DNA of 64,000 nt from Impatiens glandulifera (GCF_907164915.1 NC_061862.1:142343913-142407912), one strand, 5' to 3'. Positions 27,850 to 40,222 are shown, numbered from the stretch's first letter. Notes: generated by a model from the sequence alone, not told the origin. Made by a program: numbers and translations.

Positions 27850-30330
27850 GTGTTTAGAAATAAATTCCAAACGAGCCTTTGTTGAAATACTTTTGTGAAA
27901 ATATCCCAAAAATATTTAAAATGCATTTTCTAATTTTTCGGAATTTTAAGAAAATGATTTGGAGTCCCAAAATCACAAAAATAATTTTGGATTTGAGAAG
28001 TGGAACCAAACAGGCCTAAGGACCTAAATAATAAGGTTGAGGTTCTTTTTTATTAGTCGGGATCCAGAGACCCCCGAGATGAGTGCGTGAGCTCTCGGTC
28101 TGTGAACCGAAGTTCCTCGATCGAGGTTCTAAGGACCTTCGGTCCTTGGCTAATCTTACCAGTCTAGGAGTAAAAACATATCGGTACTAGACTATTCTAG
28201 GGCAAGGTTTCTCGGTCGGGATGTATAAACCTCTCGGTTTGGGGCTAGCTCTAGGCTAAGTTCCTCAGTTAGGGGCTCAGGAGCTCTTGGTCTCAAGCTT
28301 GGGATGCTAGGTCCCATTGTTAGACCTCTTAGTCCTGGGTCTTGTGATTCTCGGTCCTGGACTCAAACCTCTCGGTCCTAGGGTTAGACTTATCGGTCAT
28401 GGTTCTCAGGAGTCTCGGTCCCAGACTCAAACCTCTCGGTCCAAGGTGAGAATCCTCAATCAGATCCCTCGGTCCTAGCTCAAGAACATCGGTCTTAGGT
28501 CTCGATCCTAACTATGGAATATTGGTCCTCGGTCTTAGGTCTCGGTTCTAGCTCGATTTTCTCGGTCTTTGGTCTCGGTCCTAGGCTCACAAGCCTCGGT
28601 CCTCAAGAACACAAGGATCCATTTATTAAATTCATTTTTATCTCTAATTCTTTGATCAAAGAGCTTGGGTAGCTTCACAAAGCTCCTAGAAAACATGTTG
28701 ATCATCATCTCAAGGTATGAATTGACTTGGATGATGATCAATCTGTTCAAAATAGTTTGTTGATCAAAAATCGAGTTTTTGATTTTTAAGTTGTTTTCAA
28801 GTGTAAGAAGCTATCCAATAGCTTCTTTATGTTACATATACTTGATTGGTACCAAATCAAGAACAGTGGCTATTCGTTTTGACCAATTCAAGAACTCAAT
28901 ATTTTAAATTTATTTTGAAAATTTTGATTTTAATCAAACATGACCGTGATGGATCAAACATGGTCTAAACAGTTGCTCACATATTAACAATCATGTTGGA
29001 AAACTTTTTTGGTTGTGATTCAACTAAATTAACCCTAGAAAAGCAAATTGTATTTTTTTTCAAAATTCCAATTTAGGTTTTTGTGATTTAGATCGATTGA
29101 TCGGTTCTATTCTATCCATATTGATTATAAATCATCTAGGGATGAATTTTCAACCATAATACATCATAAACAAAAAGCATACAAGCTTTTGCAATTTGGA
29201 ATATAAAAATTATAAATTCAAACTGTAAATATGAATTAGAGGTTGATGGAAAAACCTTACCAAGGATTGAGAACACTCATTGATCCTTAGGGAAGTTTCC
29301 TGGATGTTCAGATCCAAGCTTTAAGGTGTCAAATAGAAAATTATAAAATTCCGAAAACTTCATGTTTTAATGGCGGATTTTTTATTTTCTTCGATTTGAA
29401 GGATATGAGTTTTTCCTTAGTTTTAATGAGGTATTTATGCTCGTCATAAGTCGGTTGGGGGAGTCCAGTGGCCTGAGTCGACCAAAAGTCATTAATGGCA
29501 CCATAATAGAGGTGACTGAATTACCATCATAGGGTGGTCATTTTAGCTTTAATTGAGCTAAAATGGTGGACTGTGGAGGAAGTTCTAAAAAGGAGAAATC
29601 ATCCATCGTTGTTCATTCTTATCCCTCCGACGTCGTTTTGGAGACGATGGTGGCACATGAAACGACGTCGTGTCATATGCGTTTTGGCGTTCTGTCCAGC
29701 GCTGTTGGCGTTTGGGCATTTTCGGTTAACGGAATTAACGTCCCATTAGTTGATTCAGTCCTTCACACATGCGCTTCTCCTCGGCTACAACCGACTACAC
29801 AAAGCGTTCCTAAGCGCTGGATGAAAATCCATGGCTCATCCGATGGTCTTGACGTGCACTGCAACTAATTCCTTTAGGTTCGGCCACCCATGATCACATA
29901 TATATATATATATATTTATTAAATCCTTAAAGGTTTATTTGAAATTGATTTTTCTTTTACCATGTTGGATTTAATTTTGATCTTTTTAAATACATAAAAT
30001 ATAAAAATAAATATGGTAAGTATTTTACCAATTTTGTTTTAATATTTTTAGGATTTAAATAAATAATATTTTTTAGATGAAATGAATATAACAATTCATC
30101 AAAATTATATAATTTTTATCCTTATTTTGAGATGGTATGGGTACAACATTTATCTTAAATAATTTTATTTTTTATTTTGCCCTTAATTCTTAATTAATTT
30201 GATTAATTAGCATAATAATTAATCTTAATTAACTGTTTTAAATTGATTTTTGCCATGGGTTTATTTATTTTGATCTTATTTATCTAAAAATAAATCAAAA
30301 TAATTATTTTAATATTATAAATTGGAATGT
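27850..30330 (-). repeat. Right inverted-repeat arm of the composite insertion
   Basis: 28140-30330 is the inverted partner of 13010-15250. 27890-28140 matches 15430-15700 in direct orientation, because the left arm is itself palindromic around the MITE. The zone 28040-28620 has CTCGGTC roughly every 20-35 bases. The open frame at 29563-29868 lies inside this arm and is not supported as a gene. A TA run is at 29895-29917. Confidence 0.75.
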
Positions 30331-30785
30331 AGATATTTAGTTCATACACAACCGATTTTAAAAAGCCAAATTTATAAGTAAGCGAAATCCATTTCACGAG
30401 TATCACCAAACTACGAACTAAAAAAAAACTTTGGCCAATACGTTTATACATGTATGCCAACTTTTATTCATTTTCAAAAATAATTGGCGGCTCTATTTCA
30501 AAATAAATAATCTTCTAAATTAATTATGTTTAATTAATTTAAACCAATAGATTTTTAAAAATCAAATTGTAATTTGATTATAATAAATCCATGGATTATT
30601 TAAAATTGAATCCTTAAATTAATTATTCTTAATTAATTTAAAAACTGTCAGGGATCATTTAAAATCTTTTAAATAATATTTTGTTTAAAAAAAATTCCCG
30701 ACACACAAACCGAAGTTAAAATTTCTCGAACCTCGAATGTTTTCGCAAAACCTAATACTAAGGGTTTTTTCCGGGATTCCAAATG

Positions 30786-31165
30786 GAAACCTAAATTTTG
30801 AACTATTTTGCCTACAATAATTTGGATTTGTAAGATTAATTAAAAAGTATAACAAAAGCATAAATTATTAATCTATCTTTTAACATTTTATTATTAAATG
30901 AATCAATATTTTAATATTAAAAAATTAAACATTATATCTTTCATTTTTATTATCAAATGATTTAATAGGGTTTAAGGTTTATTATTAAATGACTTAATAT
31001 TTTAATTAAATAATAACTTGATAAGGTAATTCAAAATTTTGAGGATGATTTATAAGAAATTACAGATCTCGAGTTCAATTATCACCGATGTTATATTTGG
31101 ATGAGTAAAATTGAAATTAATAATAGAATTATAATTCCAATTTCACAAGAATTGACATTGAATTG
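30786..31165 (+). repeat. Inverted-duplication arm, inner end, copy 1 side
   Basis: It matches the reverse complement of 42920-43300, e.g. ACAATAATTTGGATTTGTAA and TTTAATTAAATAATAACTT. This shows that the 17.8 kb block before it is an insertion. Confidence 0.75.
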
Positions 31166-31935
31166 CGTTTCAATTCTCATGTTTACGTGTTCAAAAAAAG
31201 AATTTAATAAAAATAATTTTAATATATTTTATTTATTTTATTAAAATAATGATTTAACACAACCAATTAGGATATCTAAAGTGCCAAGAGTTTTGTTTTA
31301 AGTTTAGATTCTCATTAAAATAAATATCAGTTCGACAAGTTAACTTCATAGATTAATATATGTTCGACATTTTAAATTCTTAAATTCAAAAATAAAATAT
31401 TGGTTCGACATGTTAACTTCTTAAATACAAAAAAATATATATCGGTTCAAAATGTTAACTTATTAAATTAAAAAAGACATCGTTTCGATATTTTAAAATA
31501 ATAAATTTTAAAATAAAATAATAATCGATTGAAAACATTAATCGTGTTTTAAATGATAAAAAATAAGTTTTTTGTTTGAAAAACATAGAAAAAATAAAAT
31601 TTGAAATTACAATTTTAAGCTGAAAAGAGTGAAATTGAGAATTATAAAATTACACTAGAATGATTGGGAGAGAGAATTTTAAAGGGATTACGTGGCACAA
31701 TTTGATTGGCCGAAAAAATTATAAAATTTCTCTTTCTTCTCTCTCTCCTCACCCTTTATCATTTTTCAAACAAGTGATATCATTCCCTCCTCCTATTACT
31801 CCTCATATTAAAGGGTCTAATAAACCTAAGAATTGGAATTGGAGCTCCAATTCAAATTCCAATGCAAAAATCCAAGATTATCAAACCGACTTTTAAGTTT
31901 GTAGTATAGCTTCCTACATGTCGATTTTATTGTGA
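31166..31935. other. AT-rich spacer DNA with degenerate tandem repeat
   Basis: About five degenerate units of roughly 40 bases (31315-31520) share GGTTCGACATGTTAACTT-like cores. A 78-codon frame at 31660-31896 has low-complexity Asn/Ser composition and is not credible. Confidence 0.45.
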
Positions 31936-32449
31936 TTGATAACAACTTTGTTAGGTTAAACCTAATTTTATTAGGTAGTTCTACTTCATTTTCGGTTTGG
32001 GTTTTATGTAAATTTTCTATGTTTGTTGTTATCTTTTATTAGAATTTGGATTCCTTAAATCTAACTTGTTTGAAACGATATGTAAGAACTCAAGAAAAAA
32101 AGAACAAAAGAAGACACATATTTATAGTGATTCACTCAAAAGAGCTATGTCCACTTCATGTCGTCACCAGATTTTCATTATGAAGAAAAAGAATTACAAA
32201 GTTTTATCTCACAATGTTTATCTCTCTGGAATTATTTTTTTCTTAATGTAAAATCCTTAACAATAATATATTTATAGGGTAAACATTCAGTTAATAAACC
32301 TAAATAACTCTTGATCATACTAAAGTCCAAACCCAAACACAAACCCAATAAACTCTAATTAAGTTCTTAGAGTTTATTATAAGTGTAGACTTCATAACTC
32401 AACATTAACTTCATCTCTCTCAATCGCTAGCAATTCTCCATCTAGTGTC

Positions 32450-32647
32450 TTAACGAAGAAGGTCAACAGAAGTTGTTCTCAACTTCAGTTTCTCATTTGT
32501 CATAACTTTCGTCAACATATCAACTAGATTCTCACTCCTATGAATCTTCTCAAAATCTAGTACTCCATCTTCTAAAATTGATCGGATAAAATGATAACGA
32601 ACATGTATATGCTTCATTATGCCATGATAAACTGTATTATTTTCCAA
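32450..32647 (-). pseudogene. Copia RNase H C-terminal fragment
   Basis: HIHVRYHFIRSILEDGVLDF followed by SENLVDMLTK is the typical end of Copia RNase H. The upstream catalytic part is missing. Confidence 0.8.
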
Positions 32648-33092
32648 ATTAATGCACTCTGACTATTGCATCGCAAAACTCTTCCCTCGTAGTCTTGACC
32701 GAATTCTTGCAAAAGAGTTGAAACCACATCATTTCCTTAACAACCTTTATCACATGTAAATCTCTTCATCCAAATCACCATGAAGAAAAGTGATTTTGAC
32801 ATCTATTTGCTAAAGATGAAGGTCTTCTTTCACAACTAAACTCAAAATAGTTCTAATTGACATCAATTTGACCACTAGAGAGAATATCAATTTGACATCA
32901 ATTTTTTTTAAATCTTTTCACAATTAACCTTGCCCCTTCTTCCTTGATGAACTGATTGAACTCCTCGCATAGGTACTCCAACCCATTATCTGTTCAGAGC
33001 TTTTTAACTTTCTTCTCGGTCTGAGTCTTTACCATCTTCTTCCACTCCTTGAATTTAGCAAATGCCTCATCCTTGTGCTTCAAGATGTATAC

Positions 33093-33353
33093 TCAAACCT
33101 TGCACGGACAATCATCAATGAAGCTGATAAAATACTGACCTCCACCTGGAGTTTCAGTCCTTGCTGGCCCCCACAAATCTGAGTGAACATAACTAAGTGT
33201 CTTCTGAGTCACCTCAACTGATCTCCCAAACTTCACCCTCGTAGCTTTACCGTATATGCAGTTCTCGCAAACCTCCAAATCATCAAGTTTCTCCTTGCCA
33301 AAATAGCCTCTTTTACTCAACTCCTTCAAACCCCTCTCACTCACATGCCCCAA
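33093..33353 (-). pseudogene. Copia integrase N-terminal fragment
   Basis: GHVSERGLKEL, CENCIYGKATRVKF and YVHSDLWGPA give the HHCC zinc finger and start of the integrase core. The frame breaks after FIDDC. Confidence 0.85.
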
Positions 33354-33386
33354 TCTTTTATGCCATTGACTTGTGGACGATACATC

Positions 33387-33770
33387 TCAAGGTTCTACTA
33401 CTATCGCCATATCACTAACTAAGGTGCTACATTGAAGGACGTAAAGATTCTTCTCTCGCATACCCCTCATTACCATTAGCGAACACTTTGTGACCCTCAA
33501 TACGTTCTTCTCACCCTTCCATGCAAAACCAAGTTGGTCTAGTGAGCCAAGATAGATTAAATTCCTCCGAAGATTTGGGACGTGTCGTACTTTCGTCAAT
33601 ACCCTCTCGATTCCATCATGCGTCTTCAAACACACTATTCCGATCCCCATCACCCTACAAGACTTGTTGTTACCTATCAAAACTTCTTCCACCAAAGTAT
33701 TCTCATAGGTCTCGAACCAACTCTCATTAGTAATAAAATCACAGGTCATTACCATGTTAAATGATACCAT
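33387..33770 (-). pseudogene. Copia protease/pre-integrase fragment
   Basis: It contains VLIGNNKSCRVMGIG and VRHVPNLRRNLIYLGSLD, the region between Copia protease and integrase. The protease active-site aspartate lies in a mutated segment to the right and is not readable. Confidence 0.8.
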
Positions 33771-34219
33771 TTAACTAAGTCAATAATGACAAGGTCCTCT
33801 CTACAGCTATCAAGATACAAACCCTGAGCCAAGCTCCAGATCAACAATATCATCCCAGATTACACATACTACAAAAAAATGATAAATAGGTCCAATGTGA
33901 ATGAATAAACAGATAAAAGATAATATAATTCACCATATATTTATAAGCACATACTAAGTGTAAACAAACAGTTACCTCAAGACTAATTTTATAAGATGCA
34001 ATAAATGTTGAGACAAATGTTCGCAAAACACTTCGATAACCTGCAACTAGACTCTAATGAATAAAGTCGATGTGAAGCTTCCATAAAAGGCTATATAGTT
34101 GGCAAGACAAAAGCATATAATGAAGGTGTGGTCTTGATCAAAGCATACCCAAGAAACATTCAGGATATATGGGAATCAATAATGAGAGCAGAGTAAAAAG
34201 TATTTGCCAAGAAACTCAC

Positions 34220-34890
34220 ATCAGAACCATTCAGTATCTCACTTTCAAGAATTTCAAGAAAATAATTTAAAGATACAACTTCAAATGCTTGACGAAGATA
34301 GCCAAGATGATCATTTCCTGCAACAATATTAGGCATGTAATTATCATATGCAATAAATATTTCAGCCAAATATAGCAGATATCATTGAAGATCATACCAT
34401 AGTATACTATTTTTCTCTTTTCTGGAAGAGATAACACGAGACAAAGGAACCATAACCATAAAAGAAACCATACAAAAAATGTAAGAACATAATAAACAGT
34501 CTTGATCACCTAAAAGGTTTTTTTTATCATGAATCATTTGGAGGAGACTTTCAAGGTCCAAATTTTTCATTAAGATTAGTAGAAGTTGCAGTTTGAGATT
34601 ATATATGGACTGAACTGCTTCAGTTGATACTATCAACTTTTTTAAATTATAGGACCCAATATGTCTCAAAAAATAATGTAAAGCTAGACATTGCAAGAAC
34701 AATTACTTCATAAAGTTCACATAACTGTTTCCATTGCTTGCCATTACAAAACTATAGGGCTCATAATATAAGAGGAAAATAATATCAAGGATCAAACTTT
34801 CGAAATTAAGGTCTTTGGAGAGCCCTTCATCTCTCGCTATTTTATTACTTGATACCTAATTGAAGATTCAGCATCAATTCATAGAATAAT
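34220..34890 (-). pseudogene. NUP188: NUP188 (nuclear pore scaffold) exon remnants
   Basis: Three exon-like pieces on the minus strand resemble plant NUP188, a scaffold nucleoporin of the inner pore ring. Reading right to left: ILDIIFLLYYE then, after a one-base shift, KQWKQLCELYE (about 34690-34850); GSYNLKKLIVSTEAVQSIYN and QLLLILMKNLDLESLLQM (about 34530-34660); and RQAFEVVSLNYFLEIL in a 98-base exon (34220-34317). The last piece has an acceptor TTGCAG before it and a donor GTGAGT after it. Introns are retained, so this is a DNA-level fragment, not a retrocopy. The next expected exon is absent and a frameshift is present. The match is from memory of the family but runs through several blocks. 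Confidence 0.75.
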
Positions 34891-35689
34891 ATAAAGGATC
34901 AATACATATTTCAGCTGCCACTCTGCCTCACATTTAATATTGTTGGCACATCAGAACCTATAGAATCGTCTACAAATCAAAGGAAACAAGTTAATAAGAG
35001 TTTATGAATACAAGAACTAGTGCATTAAGATTTTGCAAAGTTCTTCATTCATATAAGAACTTTTGCATGTTGATTAAAGATGATAATAATCACATAGCCA
35101 TTTAGCCATAAACAGAGAGATTCGTGGAGATGTGAAAGATGATGCATCAAAATGATCAACACATGATCAATCAAGTGGAGTCTAATATTTGACCAAGACT
35201 AGATAAGCTAAAGACTAGATCTCTATATCGATATGAAAATTAGAAATTGTTGCATAAGAAGATCTACAAAATAGAGCAATGTAGTGATGAAGGTTTAGAT
35301 ATAGGACTCCAGATACAGAAAGAAGGCAAGTGGGTAGGTAGCTGAGCATGAGAAGTACTAATGATATAAATGCCGTACACTATACGCGCATATAAGAGAA
35401 TATTCATAGCCGACAACAACAACACAACCAACAAATTTTCTGTAAGGAAAGTAGGTATCGATTTTCAAGTTACAACAGCAACAACACAACAACAATCAAC
35501 AAACAGTGAGACAAAATTGATAAACTCAGAAACGTATTGTGAGAAAGGCTTTTAACCCAAGAGTGTCATGAGCATGTGTCTACCGCAGTCATTTTCTAAT
35601 AACAAATTGGAATTGACCTAAAATGATCTGAATTAACTTATGTCTTCATTTTTTCCAATAGTCTTTATTGTAAACCATTAATAAATTAA
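34891..35689. other. Spacer, possibly more NUP188 intron or exon debris
   Basis: A minus-strand stretch near 34910-34980 reads DDSIGSDVPTILNVRQS and may be another NUP188 piece. The rest shows no recognisable gene. The open frame at 35370-35555 is low complexity. Confidence 0.35.
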
Positions 35690-36245
35690 TACAACCTCAA
35701 TGTATTCACCATTTCCCCTTGCACAAAATAGAGATGTGTTCCGACAGACCGAATATTCATGAATGGAAAGCTGAGGACAATGGGAAGCTGGTATCGAATA
35801 AAATATGGGAGGTAACCCGGGAAAAAACGCAGAAAGTAGAATGGGCTCCTCATGTATGGTCAACACATGAAGAGGAAATGAAGAAACCATAGATCACCTA
35901 TTCGGGAACTGTTGTATTGCTTTAGAGCTTTGAGACAGATTCTATAAAAATCTGGAGCTAAACAATTTCCAGAACGAATGAAATGAAATCAAAGATGCAG
36001 CAATACTCAAAGCCAAGGGAAATAGATTTGCAACAAGCGTGTTCATGTGCGACTTTGGAGTAGTGGTGTATAACATTTGACAAGAACGAAATGTAAGGGT
36101 ATATAGTAGAACCCGTATAAGCGTTGAAGAGTTATGGAAAGATATTTTATCGGATTGCAGCACCCTCGCGGGAACGTGGATAAGAATTCCAAGCATGGAG
36201 CAGAATTGGAATATCTGTAGCATGGTGCATGGAAAGTTTTTTTTT
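35690..36245 (+). mobile_element. LINE 3'-end fragment (RT C-terminal, zf-RVT region)
   Basis: The plus strand reads KIWEVTREKTQKVEWAPHVW, typical of the zinc-finger region after plant LINE reverse transcriptase, then VVVYNI*QERNVRVY and ELWKDILSDCS. It is closely related to 42120-42694 in the same orientation and is broken by stops. Confidence 0.7.
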
Positions 36246-36461
36246 ACGATAGAAATATGAAATTACCCTTAATTTCTTAAAAAAAATAATATAATTCATT
36301 GTTTTTTTATATAATTATTAAAAAAATGGTAAAACTTTACTTTTATATACTTGTTTTTTTTCAAGCCCGCCTTAAATTTTTTTTTAAGCCCACCCAGTTC
36401 GAAATCCTGAGTCCATCCCTGGATGTTACGGCATTCCTAGCGAAGACGTTGTTGTCAGTCT

Positions 36462-36954
36462 TGTTGGGAATAAAGCAGAATAATCACCAAACTTATGATA
36501 ATAAACTATTCCCCACTTGATTGGATCTTTAGGAACGAGAAACAACAAACATAAAAGGAAATATAAATGAAACAGGAACACCAAGAGTTTAAGGAGAACC
36601 TCCTCAAATCAATGAGTAAAACCACGGGACTTTTGTCCAAAAGAAGATTCACTATAATCAAATGTTAAACACGAAACAAATGAAGATAAGAGCTAAACAA
36701 AGAAGAGATCTCACTATCTCTCTACAAATGTATGCTAGATGACTTTCAGATGTATTTTGATAAACCACTTCCTCATCCTTTTATAATAGAACATGGATAG
36801 CTCAAAAGTCTTTTTCCAATAAGACAACACTGTCCCTATTTAATACAAAATGACTCTTGAGCTTCTGGGCTTCTGGGTTTATGAACTTCTAGGCTTCTTA
36901 AACGTACTGGGATTTTTATTTCATAGTTGGGAGCCCAATCAAAATAACCCAACA
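36462..36954 (-). repeat. 3' LTR of the 5.0 kb Copia element (493 bp)
   Basis: Direct repeat of 40967-41462, with a few substitutions and small indels. Confidence 0.95.
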
Positions 36955-36970
36955 AACTCCCCCATCACAA

Positions 36971-37786
36971 CTATGGAAGGGTTGTTGTCAAACCCACAGT
37001 TGAACAACAAAACTCAAACTTGCCTTTTAGTAGTGCTTTGGTCAGCATATCAGCGCCATTATCATATGTATGCACTTTCTCTAAAACCAACAACTTTTCA
37101 TCTAAAACATCACGTATCCAATGATACATCACATCAATGTGCTTCAATCTAGAGTGAAATGTTGAGTTTTTAGCAAGGTAAATCGCACTTTGACTATCAC
37201 AATAAAGCACGTATTTATCCTGCACAAAACCAAGTTCAGATAATAATTTCTTAACCCAAATTAATTCTTTACAAGCTTCAATTGCTGTAATAAGTTCAGC
37301 TTCAGCGGTTGACAACGCAACACATTTTTGAAGTCTGGATTGCCAGGCAACAACTCCCCCTGCAAAATTAATCAAATAACCAGAAGTAGATTTTCTCGAA
37401 TCAACATCACCTGCCATATCAGAGTCGGTATAACCAACTAAATCCGGACTCTCATTTCCAAGGCAAAGTCTCAAACTTGATGTACCTCGAAGATATCTCA
37501 ATATCCATTTGACAGCTTCCCAATGTTCTTATCCTGTATTGAAAAGGAACCTACTCATAGTGTCAACGGCATGAGCAATATCTGGTCTTGTGCTAACCAT
37601 AGAATACATAAGACTTCCAACAGTAGAACCATAAGAAATATTCTTCATATCTTCTTTCTCATCATCGTTAGAAGGACAAAGTTCCGAACTCAATTTAAAA
37701 TGTGCCACAAGAGGTGTGGAAACACTATTGGCCTTCTCCATATTGAATCTCTGCAACACTTTTTCAATATATCGTTCTTGAGACAA
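36971..37786 (-). pseudogene. Copia RT end and RNase H
   Basis: It contains LSQERYIEKVLQRFNM and GSLMYSMVSTRPDIAHAV (RT end), a nonsense codon near 37525, then RNase H with DSDMAGDVDSRKSTSGYLI, CVALSTAEAELITAIEACKE and SRLKHIDVMYHWIRD. Domain content is otherwise complete. Confidence 0.92.
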
Positions 37787-37825
37787 CCATAATTTCTTTG
37801 TCTTTCTATCACGACTGATTCTAAT

Positions 37826-38476
37826 TCAAAGAATCTGGTTCGCTGGTCCAAGATCCTTTATCGCAAAAGACTCCCCTAAATCTTGTTTCAACCTATTAAT
37901 TCGCACATCACTTTGACCAACAATAAGCATGTCATCAACATAAAGTAAGAGAATAATAAAGTCATTAAGAGAGAATTTTTGCACAAACACACAATGGTCG
38001 GAAGTAGTCTTCTTATAATCGTGTTCCTTCATGAACAACTCAAACTTCTTGTACCATTGTCGAGGAGCTTGTTTCAAGCCATACAAGCTTTTCTTCAATC
38101 TGCAAACATAATTCTCTTTACCTTTGACCTTAAACCCATCAGGTTGATTCATGTAAATCTCTTCTTCTAATTCACCGTGAAGAAAAGTTGTCTTCACGTC
38201 CATTTGTTCAACATCCAAATCAATACTAGCTGCCAAACTCAAGACAACTCTTATTGAAGTCATTTTAACAACAGGAGAAAAAATTTCATCAAAATCAATA
38301 CCCTTTCTTTGACTAAACTCTTTAACAACCAAACGAGCTTTGTGTCGTGGAGATGAAGTATGCTCATCTTGCTTCAATCTATACACCCACCTATTTTTCA
38401 AAGCTTTCTTTCCTTTTGGTAATTCTACCAACTCAAATGTATGATTGTCATGTAAGGATTTCATCTCATCTTTCAT
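37826..38476 (-). pseudogene. Copia reverse transcriptase
   Basis: [65 protein letters not shown] and the intact catalytic YVDDMLI. The frame ends at a TGA where Copia proteins usually have a Gly, then continues in the same frame. Confidence 0.92.
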
Positions 38477-38857
38477 AGCATCAACCCATTATTTGCTATC
38501 TTTAGCCTCTTCATATGACTCTGGCTCCCCTCCATCCGTCACCAACGTATATTCATTAGAAGAATATCTCGTTGAAGGCTGTCGATCTCTCATAGATCAT
38601 CTAAGTGGAATTGTAGGTAATTCACCTTGCTCGCTGCTATCATTCTCCATGTGAACGCCATGTTCACCCTCAACATCATCCTCTTGCACCCAATTTTCAA
38701 TTGAAATAGGTGAATCAAATAAATGAACTTTATCTAAATTTATCGACTCACCTTTTCCCTTCAACTCATCGTCTTTAGCCTTATCACTTTTCTCAGTAGT
38801 CTCATCTTCAAAGAAGATAAGGTCACGACTTCTGACAAGCTTCTTTGCAACTGGATC

Positions 38858-39616
38858 TTACATTATGTAGCCGAACTCATCTTGGCCATAACCCAAGAAG
38901 ATGCACTCACAGCTTTTCACATCCAACTTTGATCTTTCATCCTTTGGAATGTGAATAAAGAACCTGTATCCAAATACTCGTAGGTGATCATAAGAAACAT
39001 GTTTATTTGTCCAGACCTTATTTGGAACTTCACCGTCTAAAGCGACTGTAGGACTCAAATTAATAACATGTACCACCGTGTGCAATGCTTCACCCCAAAA
39101 AGTTGGGGGCAACTTTATTTCTGAAAGCAAGCACCTAATCCTCTAACCAATTGTCATTTTCATCCTTTCTGCAAGGCCATTCAATTTAGGAGTCTTTGGA
39201 GGTGTCTTTTGGTGTCTAATCCCATATTGTTTGCAGTATGTATCAAATGGACCAAAATATTCACCACCATTATCACTACGAATGCACTTGATCTTCTTTC
39301 CAGTCTCTCTTTCAACAAGAGCATGAAATTCCTTAAACTTGTTTAAAACTTCATCTTTAGTTTTCAAAACATAGATCCAAAGCTTCCTGGAATGATCATC
39401 AATAAATGTTACAAAGTAAAGAGCACCACTATTAGTTCGTACCTTTAAAGGTCCACAAACGTCTGAATGCACCAACTCTAAGAGATCTGACTCTCTTGAG
39501 GGAGGATTATGCTTGAACGGTACTCGAGTTTGCTTTCCCACAAGACAATGAGAACAATTCTCTAAATCTGTCTCACTCAAACCCGGAATAGCATTTTGCT
39601 TAACTAGCAAATTCAA
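38858..39616 (-). pseudogene. Copia integrase
   Basis: CSHCLVGKQTRVPF zinc finger end, LELVHSDVCGPL and TFIDDHSRKLWIYVLK core start, RSDNGGEY catalytic region, then TPKLNGLAERMKMTIG. The usual P-Q-Q-N-G-V-A-E-R is altered. It continues after a nonsense codon with LPPTFWGEALHTVVHVIN and VFGYRFFIHIPKDER. Confidence 0.92.
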
Positions 39617-39775
39617 CCCCTTTTCACTAATGTGACCAAGTCTCCGGTGTCATAACTTTGAAGCTTATTTACTTCGTACAACATTCACATTATCTTTATT
39701 TATTAAAGATTGCATTAAATATAAATTTGAAAACTTATCTCCTTGAGCAACAACGAGGTTACCTTTCGAAAGTTT

Positions 39776-40195
39776 CTATTTTCCAGTACCAAAAGAGCTT
39801 GAGAAACCATCATCATCAAGCTTTCTAGTTGAAATCAAATTCAACCTCGTGTCTGGAGCATGTCGATCATCTTTAAGCAACAACTTAGACCCATTGCTAG
39901 ATTCTAGGCAAACATCTTCAATACCAATAACCTTACTTACGGCATTATTACCCATCTTCAATACTCCAAAATTACCAGAAGTATAAGATTTAAAGTAATC
40001 TTTCTTTGGCGTAACATGTATGGAAGCTCCTGTGTCAAACACCCAAGTTGACTCATCGCATACAAGGTTAACTGTATTCTCGTCGTGAACAGTGAAGAGA
40101 TCATAAGTAGTTGCTAAGACGCGATCTTCAGAATCATCTTTCTTTTTCTTAGATTCGTTCGCTTCATATTTGAGCTTATAACAGTTCTTCTTCAT
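39776..40195 (-). pseudogene. Copia zinc-knuckle end and protease
   Basis: It starts at KKNCYKLK, the end of the gag zinc knuckle (the first part is at about 40196-40225), then VFDTGASIHVTPKKDYF with an intact DTG protease active site, and LNLISTRKLDDDG pre-integrase. Confidence 0.9.
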
Positions 40196-40222
40196 GTGTC
40201 CACTTTTGCCACAATGGTAACA

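Larger units (their letters stand above)
12975..30785. mobile_element. Composite foldback insertion, about 17.8 kb, in the 3' flank of copy 1
   Basis: Copy 2's flank is continuous across the site (a TA microsatellite at 43303-43340), whereas in copy 1 the matching sequence stops near 12975 and resumes near 30786. The DNA between is therefore an insertion. Its ends are long inverted repeats: 13010-15250 matches the reverse complement of about 28140-30330. An outer block (30330-30785) matches 27190-27720 in inverted orientation. The left outer block is missing, so the two terminal palindromes seem to be differently deleted. The interior (15720-27190) holds a decayed minus-strand ORF split by a Copia element. 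The transposon class is unclear: a long-TIR MULE or a rearranged LTR element are both possible. Confidence 0.65.
31936..33860 (-). mobile_element. Deleted Copia retrotransposon fragment
   Basis: Minus-strand Copia pieces in order from the right: protease/pre-integrase (33387-33770), integrase zinc finger (33093-33353), integrase core with RFKKN run-on (about 32900-33090), a short RT scrap near 32780-32830, and RNase H C-terminus (32450-32647). Most of RT is deleted. A possible 3' LTR spans 31936-32405, with edges TGATAAC and CTCAACA. No second LTR or primer site was found. Confidence 0.7.

Noticed and set aside
29563..29868. 101-codon open frame in the right foldback arm
   Set aside because: The matching part of the left arm (13480-13720) does not keep the frame, and no domain is recognised.
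29895..29917. Short TA run
   Set aside because: Too short and common in this AT-rich DNA to merit its own entry beyond mention in the arm.
12975..30785. Reading the composite insertion as an ordinary LTR retrotransposon
   Set aside because: The long terminal arms are mainly inverted rather than direct, and no primer site or purine tract was found beside them. A rearranged LTR origin cannot be fully excluded.
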